Shown: piece after piece, positions 36,346 to 53,900 of the stretch
Layout of the letters: each line of letters opens with the position of its first letter
Position numbering within the stretch: the stretch's first letter is position 1
Origin: Imbricaverruca yamaguchii
Lineage: Eukaryota > Arthropoda > Thecostraca > Neoverrucidae
Length of the DNA stretch: 64,000 nt
Direction: 5' to 3'
Assembly (NCBI GenBank): GCA_034440575.1
Contig: JAOTOL010001393.1
Span: 208,501 to 272,500, forward strand
Notes under the pieces: model-generated
Told to the model about the DNA's origin: nothing
The model's database searches: none
What the model saw: the letters and a program-made list of their open reading frames with translations, nothing else
Position numbers and translations under genes: made by a program

Positions 36346-37340
36346 TATATATAGAGCTTCATGGTGTGTGGGCGAAGGTAACTAGCAAGGTCGTATAACC
36401 TAGGTAAATAGGTGTGTAAGGACTCTAAGCTTCGGGTGACATGTGAAGTATTTGTTTTTAGCTTTACTGAAGCGAACTTTGAAAGGAAAGCATGTTGTTG
36501 CCGCGAGTTATAGGAGTTGGAGCATTGCTCATATCACCATTCACTGTCAAGTGCCATCAGTTGTACGCTTCGCTCCTATGCAACGACACTTGGATTGAGA
36601 AGAGATGACAATCCAGTTCTAACAGCTTAGGGCATCGTTTTTATCCCAGTAATCAGCTGGATTTTAGCCAAGCTCACCTGGTCTGCATCTAATGAAGAGT
36701 GGAACTAGGGGCACAGCCAGAATTTCCATGAGGCTGAGGAAGGTCTGATAGATGGATGTGAAGAAACAGAAAATTCACTGAAGTGCATTGCAAATTTGGA
36801 ATTTTTGTAGTTTTAGGAAATTGCTTAATTCTGGAATTTCTTTTCTCATCCAGTGTTTATAAATGTCATTAACATAATGCAACCACTCATTTTCTCTGCA
36901 AACACCTTAGTTTGGAGGTAAAATAACACTAAAAGGGGGCTCAGAGTGAGATAATATAGTATAAAAAGTATTCTGGCTATAATGACAATAAAAAAGTCAG
37001 GATATGGCTGTTCCATGCTCAATATATAAAACACAGCATTCTTTACTATGAATATGGAAAAGGTTCCCCCCTGCCCCCCAGGTAGGCTGAGTGCACTCCC
37101 ACCCAGTGTTGGATTTTCACTTCTCGGTCTTGGATTCAGAGTGTAAATTTGTTTGGCTTGCCAAAGTATGGAGTGTATAATCTTGAGAAGCACTATGTTA
37201 TGGGGTGTATAATATCCCAGTTTGCCAAATTATGGGGTGTATGTTGAAGCACCAAGTAACAGAGTATATACATTTTATATATAACAAAGTGTATAAATTT
37301 TGAAAAATGCAGTGATGTCTCCTGGAATGAAGAATAAAAA
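36346..37340. repeat. AT-rich interspersed repeat region
   Basis: 36840-36960 carries the ATAATGCAACCACTCATTTT...GGTAAAATAACAC block that also occurs near 900-1000 and 39130-39225. No gene recognised. Minus-strand ORFs at 36846-37193 and 37193-37507 are AT-rich and domain-free. Confidence 0.45.
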
Positions 37341-37344
37341 CCCA

Positions 37345-37505
37345 GGGGCCTCAGTAGCTTAGATGGTGGAGTGTGGAACTTGAATCTCGCGGCCGGCGGC
37401 ATTTGCAGAGTCCACCCACGACCAATCAGTGTGATATAGGGTGGTGGCGCTAGGCAACCTTGCGGTTGCATGCATTGTAAAATAACCCGATAATTCTTCT
37501 TCCTC
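37345..37505 (+). repeat. tRNA-derived SINE-like repeat
   Basis: It starts GGGCCTCAGTAGCTTAGATG then GTGGAGTGTGG, an A-box-like head (TAGCTTAGATGG). A family-specific body follows (ACGACCAATCAGTGTGATAT, GGTGGTGGCGCTAGGCAACC). The B box is not clear, so this is weaker than the SINEs near the PDHA gene. Confidence 0.4.
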
Positions 37506-40500
37506 AAGAATAAAATGCCTTTAAGTCATTTGTTAGGTTCTTATCACAGTGTCTCACAGACAACCAGATGGGGTCCACCACACATCGTCGTCTGAAGTCA
37601 TCCACATTACGTGAATGACTTATAAGGCAACTTCCTAAGCAATGGTAGAGAAAATGATCACAAAAGTATACTTAATCGATGTCAGCTAAGTTTATATATC
37701 AATACCTGCCACTCCTAGCATAGGTACCAACACCACACAACTAATACAAATTCACAACATACCTTGAGAGCAGGACGTTCATGCACCGCTGGGTCTAAAA
37801 TGGGAGGGTCTAAAATGTTACTTCGGGATATGGGTTTCGGAATATATAATGGTTCAAGGAAAGTTATACTAAAACAATCCATCCAAAATCTTTTATTCTC
37901 TCCACGATGAAATTTTCTTTTTTTCAAATGAGAAAGCAGGAAAACAATATTGAAGTCAATCCTTATTAATATTAAATGTATTTTAATGCACTTTTAGTTC
38001 ATGTCTAGAATGTTTAGTAGAAGCAAGGAATTCCTTGGAAGGATGAAAAGCGACCATGATTGCTATGAAATACCAAAAAATGAAAATAAGTTAGAGAAAA
38101 TTGCCAAGAGAATTACAGGGAACTTTTTTCTCACTTTGTTGAAATTCGGAAACAATATAAGTCATGAAATCGAAAGAAGGTGAAATTTCTGGTTCTATGG
38201 GTCTTCATTTTGGAGCAAAGTGTTAGCAGGTTTTAGGAATGTTTTGGTACCATTCAGGCAATTTTCATGGAGAAAATCCTTCCGATATATTTTATGTATA
38301 TCGCTCCTGACTGCTTAATAATATAAATATGAGCGGTTTTATCCATCCCAATTGATGCAGAACATATCATTCTCCAAGGAACCAAGAAGAAATGCATTAT
38401 CCATGGCTTTTCGTGGCAATGGTTCAAATAGCTCCGGCCGGAGTGGGAGATGGAGAGCGGTGAACTCATTGAATCCAAGAACGCGGTCGGGGGCTGGTCA
38501 AGGTGAATTCCTATATTTGGTTAGCAAAGCATAGTGGTTTTTTTATTCAACGAAGGATTTTCTTTAAAGCTCTGCTGCTATCCGGATGGAATTGACTGCG
38601 TGTTTGGCTCGAGGAATGAGAGGTTGTATTATCTGACTATGTAGGTACCTACCTACTTACCTATATCAAATATCTTCTCGGTAATTTGAGTTATTGATTT
38701 GGATAAACCAAAGCTGTAAGCTTGTGTTGTGTGACAGGATATCTTCAGATAATACAAGGAGCAGGACATGCTAATATTAATTGCTGCAATGTTTTGTCGA
38801 CGAGCGTAGAAATGAACAAAACTGATTGCTTTGCTTTTGTCTGGAAAATCTTGTTTTAACTTACCACATTTTGAAGCATGAATGTTTTTCTTTAAAAATG
38901 GGGCTGGGCCTCTTCAGTGCACATTGACTGCAGATATTATAGATATGTATGCATTCAAGCATTATTTGTGTATTCATGAAATGTTCAGGAATTATTAGGT
39001 GCATCCTGTCCCCATTCTCCATTGAATACCATTATACTTTTCACATTTTGGTCTGTGACTTTCTGATTGGACAAATTTGTAGTTTAAGGTCATTTGATTT
39101 CTTGAAATTTATTTTTCGTGCAATGATTATGAATGTGTTCATAATGTAGGTACTTACATGATGTGACCTCACATTTTTTTGGCAAGTACAGTTGGGTAGC
39201 AAAATAACACCCAAAAAGTTGCTCTGGTTTGGTTGGGAAATATACCATGAAATGTGATGTTAAAAAGGAAGAAAAAGCTGCAGCCTAACTGGATGCAAGA
39301 AAGCCTTTTTTTAATAAAAATTTTATAAGCAATTTTTTCCTTTAACAAATTAAAAGTGAATGGCCTATTCTAACCAAACAGCCTATGCTAGCCCGTGTTT
39401 TTTTTTATTCAAAAACTTTATTTTATAATCCTGAATGATTCCGAAAGGAATTTGATAAATGGATAACTTATTTAAAAAATAATATAGCATAACTTAGCCA
39501 AACCTAATACCTTTGTATGCTTCATGGAGGCAAAGTGTGTGTAAAGCATGTGTGGAAAAGTAATAGCGCCCATGACAATTCCTATGCTGTAGCAAAACAT
39601 GGCTCATATCCACCAGTATTTTGGAGATTTGGGGGAAGTGCTACATTTTGTGGCTTACCAGTTGTGTGGATGCCACTCTAGCTCTTGGTGTTCATCCATA
39701 CATTCTTCTGGGCACATCTGGACTCTGTTCTGAGGTCTGTCCACAAATGGAGAACATACACATGAATGCATTGGTGGCTGTTTATTAATTCACCTGCACC
39801 TCACCAGAAATCGCACATGCACAAATGGAATGTTATAGAATGATATGGAAGATGGAATGTTCAGTTGCATTAAGATCATATTCAGACTGCAGTGATCCAT
39901 ATTTTGTCATCCATTGACATATGCTGTACTTGTGCATGCTAGCAAACTGATATTCTTCCAATCTGGATGGCATCTCATTTTCGGCTCCACTCCTGCCTCC
40001 TCTTGGAATGTGCCTACAGATGACCCGAAATAACAAATGTGTATTATCCTCAATTATACTGGAAACTTCATGTGGTAGGGGACCCAGTATGACTGAATCT
40101 TCCTCTCCACCAAAGTTATCACTATTGTATAATGACATCCAGATGTCTTGCTAGTTAGTATGTCTTCATCCAGCAATGCAAGGAGTGTATTTTTTCCAGA
40201 GTGTATAATTCTTTGGATTGCAAAAGTTCCAAAAAAGGGCCACTTTTCCAACGCTGCTCCCACCCCATATTTTCCACCCTAGACATGCTTTTATAGTTGT
40301 GCCCTTACAACAAAAAGGTTCCCTCCATACAAATGTCCCAAGACAATTTGGTGTTATTGTGCTTTAAGGTGGTAGCAAAATACATTTTTAAACACTCCAT
40401 AAGGCGAACAAATGGGTTAGGTTAGTTTTGGTTTTTAGTGTGATTGTCTCCTTGCATAATTTGTTTAAAGCTTTTTTTTTCATAAGCAGCTTCTGTTAAG

Positions 40501-41384
40501 TTAGGATAAGTTGGATTAAGTTTTTAAGTTTGAATATTTTCAGAAAATAAGTTTCTTTCCATTTTAAAACTTTTATTTCTTGTTATTTATATCTACAATG
40601 TGAGATTAAGCTAGCATAGGTGAGATTATGTTGTATTTTAATTTAATGTTTTTAAGTTTCTTTTTATGTTATGCTACCTAACTCAAAGCCCCTTTTTGTT
40701 GTTATTTTGCTCACAACCTGAAAAATATGCATTTGCACAGAGACAAAATGTTCCATGATCTTAGTCACACTGATATGTGTTGCATTGGAATGATAAATTC
40801 CAAAATTTTATAAAACACCTTAAAGCACAAATCTACCTTGGCATTATTGTGCTTTGCCAACAATTCCTGGATCCACTCCTGATAGCTGATAGCTTGCCCA
40901 TAATCAATATTGGCTTGCTCTGGAGGTTATGATGGACATTCATTGCATGACTAGGATTTATTGAGTATTTCCCCTCCTTATTTCCAAAAAAGAATATTAG
41001 TACACCAGGCAACTTATGTGATGGTGTATAATAATATAAAGTTCAACAATAACCAACAGTCCTGAACAATGACTGAATTGAGGTTTAATACAAAGCCATG
41101 CTGGGGCAACCTATATGATACCTGGACCCACCTCTGATATAGTTATGAAATTGAAATGTTGGTGCCACAAGTACCAAAGGAGAATGAAGAAGCACCATAT
41201 ATCATGTTACTATTATGGAAGGTTGGGTAATAGCAGACAAAAAAAAAGGTAGATCTCCCAACCTCAAACCCTGCCAGAATAGGGTTAGCTGGTGTAAAAC
41301 AGGCCAGGCAAGAGTTTTTTTGTCAAGTTTTGTGTGAAATGTGGACAAGACTCAAACTTGACCGATGCAGTGTAGCAGTGCTGA
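37506..41384. repeat. AT-rich repeat-dominated stretch
   Basis: No gene is recognised. Fragments shared with 1-1000 occur at about 38930-39255 and 40370-40860, including GGGTTAGGTTAG and a CTAACTCAAAGCCC...CTTAGTCACA...TAAAACACCTTAAAGCACA series. ORFs are short and AT-rich. A minus-strand ORF at 39833-40138 has no domain. Confidence 0.45.
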
Positions 41385-41840
41385 AATAATTGCTTTTCAT
41401 TGTAAGATGTCAGAACATGTATAGCAGGATGCCAAAATTTGCATGAAAGTAATGTCACTAGATGCATTCTTTCAACACAATTTTGATCCAACAGCATACT
41501 TGTATGTGTACCTTTTTTACTTCTTGCCAGACACCTAATTTATGGATAACTATTTTAACGATAACTATGCAAAGTACCTATGCTTACCAACTGATCCTGC
41601 ATGAAAGACCAATATCACAGGTAATCAATAGCCTGGGATTGTGTTAAGATATTCCTGCATCATGATTTGCAATGGTGGGAATAACCATGCTACTTATCAA
41701 TGTGATGCTGTTGGAAATTAGACATGAAGACATAATGATTCATTAAGAAGCATGTTGTTGATACTTCTTTGGGAGGGATGTTGATTCCCTGTTCAGAAAG
41801 TGGTATATTCCACCCTGTTTCACAAATTATTTATCACTGG
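41385..41840 (+). repeat. ~450 bp interspersed repeat, copy
   Basis: GTAAGATGTCAGAACATGTA then TAGCAGGATGCCAAAATTTG at one end and AGAAAGTGGTATATTCCACC then TGTTTCACAAATTATTTATC at the other, in the same order as in 24480-24990. Confidence 0.65.
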
Positions 41841-42161
41841 GGTTAGTGGCTATGAATCTGTATGATTGTGGCCAATCAAGTCTCATTATTGTGTTGACTG
41901 ATGGTTCAACAATTGTTGTCTTACTTCCAGAACAAATACATTATGTTTCATGGATTCAGAGATGCATTCAGAGATTATGTTTCATGGATTATGACCGCAA
42001 ATGGTGCGGCTACCTTATGTTTCATCAGCACTATCAGTGCCATTTTGGTACTTGGTACATGAGTGGTCCAATGTGTGGGTTGAAGTTGGGTTAAAAAGTT
42101 TTGTGCAAAAAATTAAGAGAGCCTGAAGCAGCGTCAAAACAATGGTTTCTATTCAGGTTGT

Positions 42162-42341
42162 TGTTCGTTTATTGGATGGTTCACGTCATACTTTATGCAC
42201 ATCCACGGCTAATGTCGCCGCCACACTTTTTCGCCGGTGGACCGCGGAATTTGAAAATGTCCTGAGCAGCGCCAGTGTCGAACCTGGGACCTTTGGTACC
42301 CAGAGCCCAGCACCTTAACCACTTGGCCATCCCCACCCCAG
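42162..42341 (-). repeat. tRNA-derived SINE (Ser/Leu-type head), copy 1
   Basis: On the minus strand it begins GGGGTGGGGATGGCCAAGTG GTTAAGG, contains a B-box-like AGGTTCGACAC, then the body ATTTTCAAATTCCGCGG, and ends ATGAACC...AATAAACGAACAA. It is a full-length relative of the copy at 56641-56820, with more substitutions. The body was inserted between pieces of the ~450 bp interspersed repeat. Confidence 0.85.
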
Positions 42342-42349
42342 TTTCCCTT

Positions 42350-43085
42350 TAGGTGTGAGATGTTGAAACAAGTACAGCAGGATGTGGAATTCACCATGGA
42401 ACTAATATGAATGGAAGCACTTGTTAGTCCTTTGAACCCAGTTTTTAAACATTTCAGTGCATAGGACTGCACCCATTTTACCTGTTTTGAGAGGAACCTA
42501 ATTTTGGGATGTTGATATTGATGATGATACAAATACATATGCTATGCACCAGTATTGTGTAACATAGTACGCTGTAGGTGATCCCTTTACCTGGCATTAC
42601 ACCATGGGATGCTCAGTATCATGTTCCAGGATTCATTATGGTGAACATAAGTATGACACTTGCAAGTGCAGTGATGAATTATTTGTGTAAAAGGGTGCAA
42701 TATAACACTTTCTGAGCACTGATTAGACAACCTTTCCTGTGCTACTGGCTCAAATGGAGCTTGAAGGGCTGGAATTATTATTTTTTAATTTGCAAGTTAC
42801 CATGGCAGATTTTTACATCCTGCTGTACTCGTCCCGACATCACACCTAATAAATAACAGTTGTTTTGACAGTAATCAAATTGGATGCTGTTAGAAACAAG
42901 ACATGAATAATTCACAAACAAATAACAAGAAGCACAGTGCCAATGGGCGCTGCATGATCTCAGCAGTCGATGCGCCCCTAAACTCCAATAACCAACCAAG
43001 CACAATGCCAGTCTTTGGAAAGGATGTCAATTCAATGTTCAGTAAGTGGCATATTTCGCCCTATCTCACAAATAATTTATAACCG
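42350..43085 (+). repeat. ~450 bp interspersed repeat, rearranged copy
   Basis: Its head is at 42352 (GTGTGAGATGTTGAAACAAG) and its tail at 43020-43080 (AGGATGTCAATTCAATGTTC AGTAAGTGGCATATT). An oppositely oriented fragment lies between (reverse complement of 42795-42855: TTAGGTGTGATGTCGGGACG). This is a composite of at least two insertions. Confidence 0.55.
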
Positions 43086-43253
43086 GCCTAAATCATAAGT
43101 GAAAATAGAACCATGCAAAGAAATCAGGTGATATCCAAATATTTGCCAATGGGTGCTATCAATATAATTGATCAATATAATTGATGTGCTCTAAAGCCCA
43201 AATAAGTGCTCTAAAGGCTGGTGGCCTTGGCTTGGTGCTGGCCACCACCCCAG

Positions 43254-43409
43254 TTTTGGGGTCGTGGCCTTACTCTTGGTGAGATCACGGATATGTTCAT
43301 GATCCGTATTCGATCGGATATCCTTGACCGATTCGGCAAGTTTCTGCTCCGGCCAGATGCCAAAATTCCCGTCCAGCGCATGCTAGTAAAGGCGCCTGTG
43401 ATTAATTGA
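43254..43409 (+). CDS. Candidate terminal exon of an unknown gene
   Basis: It opens right after a plausible splice acceptor (CCACCACCCCAG|TTTTGG) and reads 51 codons to TGA. The segment includes LTLGEITDMFMIRIRSDILD and RFGKFLLRPDAKIPVQRMLV and ends KAPVIN. Codons are GC-rich at third positions, like the PDHA exons, and an AATAAA sits at 43412-43417 just after the stop. I do not recognise the protein and found no upstream exon. If real, it would end a plus-strand gene just upstream of the possible PDHA first exon. Confidence 0.28.
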   Translation, partial: FWGRGLTLGEITDMFMIRIRSDILDRFGKFLLRPDAKIPVQRMLVKAPVIN

Positions 43410-43411
43410 AC

Positions 43412-43417
43412 AATAAA
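43412..43417 (+). terminator. Possible polyadenylation signal AATAAA
   Basis: AATAAA three bases after the stop of the candidate terminal exon. It is meaningful only if that exon is real. Confidence 0.25.
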
Positions 43418-43506
43418 ATGGTGTTGTATTGCTACACGCTGCTTATGCTCTCGTGTGATGTCCGCAGGTGGTTGTTATCCGCACCGTGCAGCTCGTCACT
43501 GCCATC

Positions 43507-43554
43507 ATGATTACATCCAGGATAGTCAACTCTTTGAGGGCACCCATAAGACAG
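43507..43554 (+). CDS. PDHA1: Candidate first coding exon of PDHA (mitochondrial presequence)
   Basis: ATG begins a 16-codon reading, MITSRIVNSLRAPIRQ, ending at a strong donor CAG|GTGAGG in phase 0. The next sure exon (50821) also begins in phase 0. The peptide has three arginines, no acidic residue and alternating hydrophobic positions, as mitochondrial presequences do. It is separated from exon 2 by about 7.3 kb, whereas the other introns are 0.46-1.7 kb. Joined directly, the protein would be about 376 aa, some 15-20 shorter than usual, so a further short exon may be missing. Another possible presequence start lies at 50645 (MLAPIRSSAVRLVEAG), just upstream of exon 2 but in another frame. 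Confidence 0.3.
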
Positions 43555-49543
<5,989 letters not shown>

Positions 49544-49899
49544 CTCTTTCGAGAACAGGTTCTCTGATATGTACTTTGCTAAGTACGGCAGCATATTCGG
49601 CGTTTATGTTTATGTTTATGTTTTGCGTAACCTTCCTCTATGTTTCTTGGTTAGGGTCGTTTTCGGGTTACATGCTGTATATCTATGCAAAACTGTACCA
49701 AATGTTGACATTTATTCCCATGTTTCAATCCACTTGGACCATTATCAAGGTTGGACCAAGTTGCATGCGACACCACATAACATCCAACAGAGAGATAAAT
49801 ATCGATGCGATAAATAACGTTCCACTCGTTGAAAAAATCGTCACTTCGATCTTAACTTCCACTTCCATTTTCATTTTTGTTTCCGGCAACAATGACCCT

Positions 49900-50580
49900 A
49901 CCGCCCTCCCGCTTTCCGATGGTTCATCACTGCGTCATAACTATACCATACAGTGGGATTTGTGTCAGGTGCTTGGTTTGGGATTTGTGTCAGGTGCTAT
50001 GTTAATGCTAGGTGTGGGGTGCCTAATGGACAGTGTTTCTAATACTGTGAGACTTCTGCGGTTGTTGCATCGTGCGAGTATAGTGGAGTTGGATGTCAGG
50101 GTGTCTGCAGTATGTGCTTGCGAAGCTTTGTCGGCCTGAACACCTCATGGTTGTAAACATATTGAGAAATAATTTGTATCGTCCCTTCCACCGGGATATT
50201 ACTGAAAAGGCTTTCTACATCTAGCGACGCCAGAATACCCTTCGGTTATTTTGACGTAGAATATCAACAAATTCCCCTATGAATCGTATAGTGTGTTTGG
50301 AGGGGAGATATGGAGAAACTATTTCGTTCAGCTTTTTGGTAAATCGGTACGTCGACGTAGGAATCTGATATTATTGGCATGCTGGGCGCCGCGGATTTAT
50401 GGGTTATAATGTTGCCATGCAGATAACCCTGGCTGTACTCAGCAACACCTCTATGCGAATGTACCACGTCTACTTCGGCATTACCTACATCAATGAGCTT
50501 GTTGACCTTAACTTTTAGCGCTGCTGTGGGATCTCTGGTGTATGGAACAGCTGAATGGTTGTTTGTATGTGGTTAAAATT
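49900..50580 (-). mobile_element. Remnant of a Penelope-like element (reverse transcriptase, internally deleted)
   Basis: On the minus strand, starting near 50560: VNKLIDVGNAE, GYLHGNIITHKSAAPSMPII (the family's G-N/L-P-K-x-H-K...RPI box), KKLNEIVSPYLPSKHTIRF, and after a frameshift LASLDVESLFSNIPVEGTI (the D-V-x-S-L-F-T-N-x-P motif of the Penelope-type RT). The RT breaks off near 50105. About 20-110 bp on comes SLTVLETLSIRHPTPSIN, which resembles the tail of the element's GIY-YIG nuclease part. Most of the RT and the nuclease are therefore deleted. At least two frameshifts and stops are present. It ends about 240 bp before PDHA exon 2. Confidence 0.65.
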
Positions 50581-50820
50581 ATGTTGACTTGGTTCGTGTA
50601 ACGAAACCAACAATATGCATTATTGTTTTCGACATTCCCAAATGTTAGCCCCTATCAGGAGTTCGGCTGTGCGTCTGGTTGAAGCTGGTCGTGATCTAGT
50701 GTGTCAGTTGGCCCCTGCCGAGTCCCGTCGAAAGTGTGCTCGCAGCGCCAGTGGTGTGGCGCCGTGGCCGCATGAGAAACCCGAGTTATCGCTTGGCTCA
50801 CCAGATGTCTCTGCCGCCAG

Positions 50821-50994
50821 CCGTACGCGATGCATCGCGCCGAGTCGGAGCCGTCGCAGACAGTCACATGCTCGCGCGACGAGGCGCTGCAGATGTACCG
50901 CAGTATGCAGACGATCCGACGAATGGAGACGGCCGCCGGCAACCTGTACAAAGAGAAGGCGGTCCGCGGCTTCTGCCATTTGTACTCCGGCCAG
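50821..50994 (+). CDS. PDHA1: PDHA exon A (first certain coding exon)
   Basis: Acceptor TGTCTCTGCCGCCAG|CCGTAC, donor CAG|GTGCGC, phase 0 at both ends, 58 codons. It starts [11 protein letters not shown] and contains [20 protein letters not shown] and [15 protein letters not shown], matching the conserved N-terminal part of the mature subunit (usual form T-R-E-x-A-L-x-Y-Y...RGFCHLYxGQEA). Confidence 0.93.
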
Positions 50995-53900
50995 GTGCGC
51001 GCCGCTCCTGCTCACAGAGAATGAACGGCGTCTTTTCTGTTGCGAAATCGTCGAATATGTAATTTGTCGCCCAGACCAGAATCCACGGCCGTAAAAAAAA
51101 ACTCGGCTCCGCGAAGCTATTTCTATCGTAAGGGGTAACTGGTCAACCATGAGCTATTCAGAAAATATTCAACTTGTTTTCTTAGGAAGGTGTGCTTTGA
51201 ATGCATTTGTTCCAGCATGTATTAGCATACCTTTGAAGGTGTAGGATACCATGATGATATTTGTAGGCGTAAAGCCTTCTCTTTGCAGCATAGCTTGAAG
51301 GTAATTATTGGCGCCAATTGCAACACTGTCCAGAGCGACACCGCAGCCCAAGGATTTCCATTGAGAAATGTTCAAGCCGTGTGAGACAGTATTGCGTCAC
51401 TGCTAGCAAAAGAACTCTATTTTTTATATGCAACCTTCAGATCAAATGCTCATTTTAAAACATCAGCATTCCCATCAAATACTGGAATGACAATAGGGCG
51501 CGTCAGTAGCTCAGTGGTGAAGCTGTGCGTCTGGCAAGACGTCATCTAGGGTTCGACTCCCAGCGGTGTCCGCCCTTCCTGCCAGGGTGAGAGGCAGGCG
51601 ACGCCATCTGGCCTCGGCTGCTGAGTACGTCATAATGCCACACTCCGCCTATCTATAATGATAATAGCCAGCATTGTGGGAGTATTCAGATATAATTATC
51701 CTGGTACATTCTGCTACGGTACATTTTGGTTCGGCTTTCTTTCACTGCAATTCAAGGTTGCTTGAGTCGTGCACAACGGAATGTCGTCTGCATGCTGAAT
51801 TCACAGAAGTCATTCCGATGAAAAATGTTCGTCAGTGCATGTGTGATGTGTGTGTGTGTGTGTGTGTGTGGCTCTTTAGCATCTCAAAACAGAAACAGCT
51901 AGCAACACGAACCAGAGCCAACGAAATTTCGCTGTTGATACCCGCGTTTTGTTCTTAGGTTGCTGATTAGCTTCCCAGTAAGTTCGAAATTTTGTTTTTC
52001 TCGTAGAAATCCAGTTCTCACGTGTATTCATTGCATTTGTCATTTTTCAATTGTTGGCGCGATAAGGTCGGCAAAAGATGCTCCGTCGGCCAGTCAGCTG
52101 CGGCGCGCTGGCGCGCCGTTTTTTCCTGGTTGCGAACAAAACCACTGAGAGGTTGAATGAACCTCACATCTGCACGTCACAGGGAGCTTGAAGGACTGCA
52201 GTCACATGCAACTGCCGTCTTCGTGTTATTTTTGTTATTTCCGTGATTCCTTTTCCAGGAAAATTGATAGCAAATGCGGAAGATATTTTCCCTGGGTTCG
52301 TCCTCATTTCACGTATAGTGACACCCCTTGTATGTCCTTGCTTTGTTTACCTCATGTCTACCCAGCGACAACTTAGAACACTTATTGCATCTGCACCATT
52401 CGGAAATATGAAAGCATTCATGAAGATATAATACAGAAACATCCGCGAGAGATCCGCCGTTCCCCACATGCCCAGTGCTGTGACTTTGATGGATGTTTCA
52501 ATGTTCGGGACAGATCACTTGGATCAAAGCCATTACCGAACGGAGCATGCCTGTCGGCTCTCAGAGCCCCAGTCGCACATTTCCGATCTGCTGTGAGTCG
52601 CCATAGAAGAGCCGGCCGAAGCCCGGTTGTACCTGAGATCCAGTGACTATTGGTAGGTGTGGAGCTGACCTTGACCCCTGCCACAGGAGGCTAATTGTGT
52701 GGGCATGAAGGCGGCGCTGATTGACGGCGACTCGGTCATCACCGCGTACCGCTGCCACGGCTGGACATATGGCATGGGCGCCAAGCCAAAACAGGTGCTT
52801 ACCATTGAGGACGGGTGTTTACTTCAGGTTCTGTGTGAATGGTCGAATGTTCCCCGACATTTTTACGGAGATAAATACCGGGTTCGATTGTCAGATTTTG
52901 ACCTTTGGTACCAAAGTGAAAAGTATTGCACAAAGAGCTAAAGAGGTGTGTTTTAGAGTCCACGTTCACGTTGAGGCTTATGTTTGGGTATGATGTTGCT
53001 GAATATAATCAAGCAAGATCTACTCGATGCCTACATTGCAAAAGTTCTATTGCAGGTTTATTTAGTCACAAAGCATGGTGTCTGAACACTCCCATCGTAT
53101 GTCAGGTCGTACCATGATTGGACTAAAGTGTAGACTAGCAATCTATTGTACTTGGATACTGCCTTGTTCGGAAAGAACTTTATCCTTGCTTGGCATATGG
53201 ACCTGTTTTGCAGCTCGGTGTATATTTGTGTGTGAGGTGAACTGTTGTGTGACAGGTGCTAGCAGAGCTGACGGGTCGAGTAACCGGCTGTGCCCATGGC
53301 AAGGGAGGTTCCATGCACATGTACGCACCGAACTTCTATGGTGGAAACGGCATTGTTGGCGCGCAGGTACGTTACCGATCAACCTCATATGCTGCGCGCC
53401 ACAAGGTCTAAATCCCAGGTCGCCAGCAACCTTGTCTACCAAAGTATTGGCGGCTGTTAAGCGTGACGTTTCGATGATACTTGACAGCCGTAGCACTCGG
53501 GTAGGTGGTACCGTTCGAAAGAGTTCCGTCGCCGCATGTCCTGTACGCATGTGTGCTGGCGAATGTGGTGGGGCTGCTCCGCCACATGTCCTGTGCATGT
53601 GTGAGGGGACTAGCAGTCTAGGAATAAGTTGCTCGTCTCACGATTGAAAGGTTGTGGGTTCGAGTCTCACCTGTCGCTACTCTTCGCCCGCGACCAATCG
53701 TCGTGAGAGATTGGCGACGCTGCATGACTGAACGGTCGATGTGTCGTAAAACCAACGACCACCACCACTACCTGTATATGTGTGCTGGAGAATGTGATGG
53801 GGCTGCCCCGCAATGTGTTATGTTTGCGTGTGTGGTGGCGAATGTGATGGGGCTGCTCCGCCATGTGCTATGTATGCGTGTGTGGTGGCGAATGTGATGG

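Noticed and set aside
51496..51565. Possible tRNA gene (A and B boxes present)
   Set aside because: The arms do not complete a cloverleaf and a SINE body follows; called as a SINE instead.
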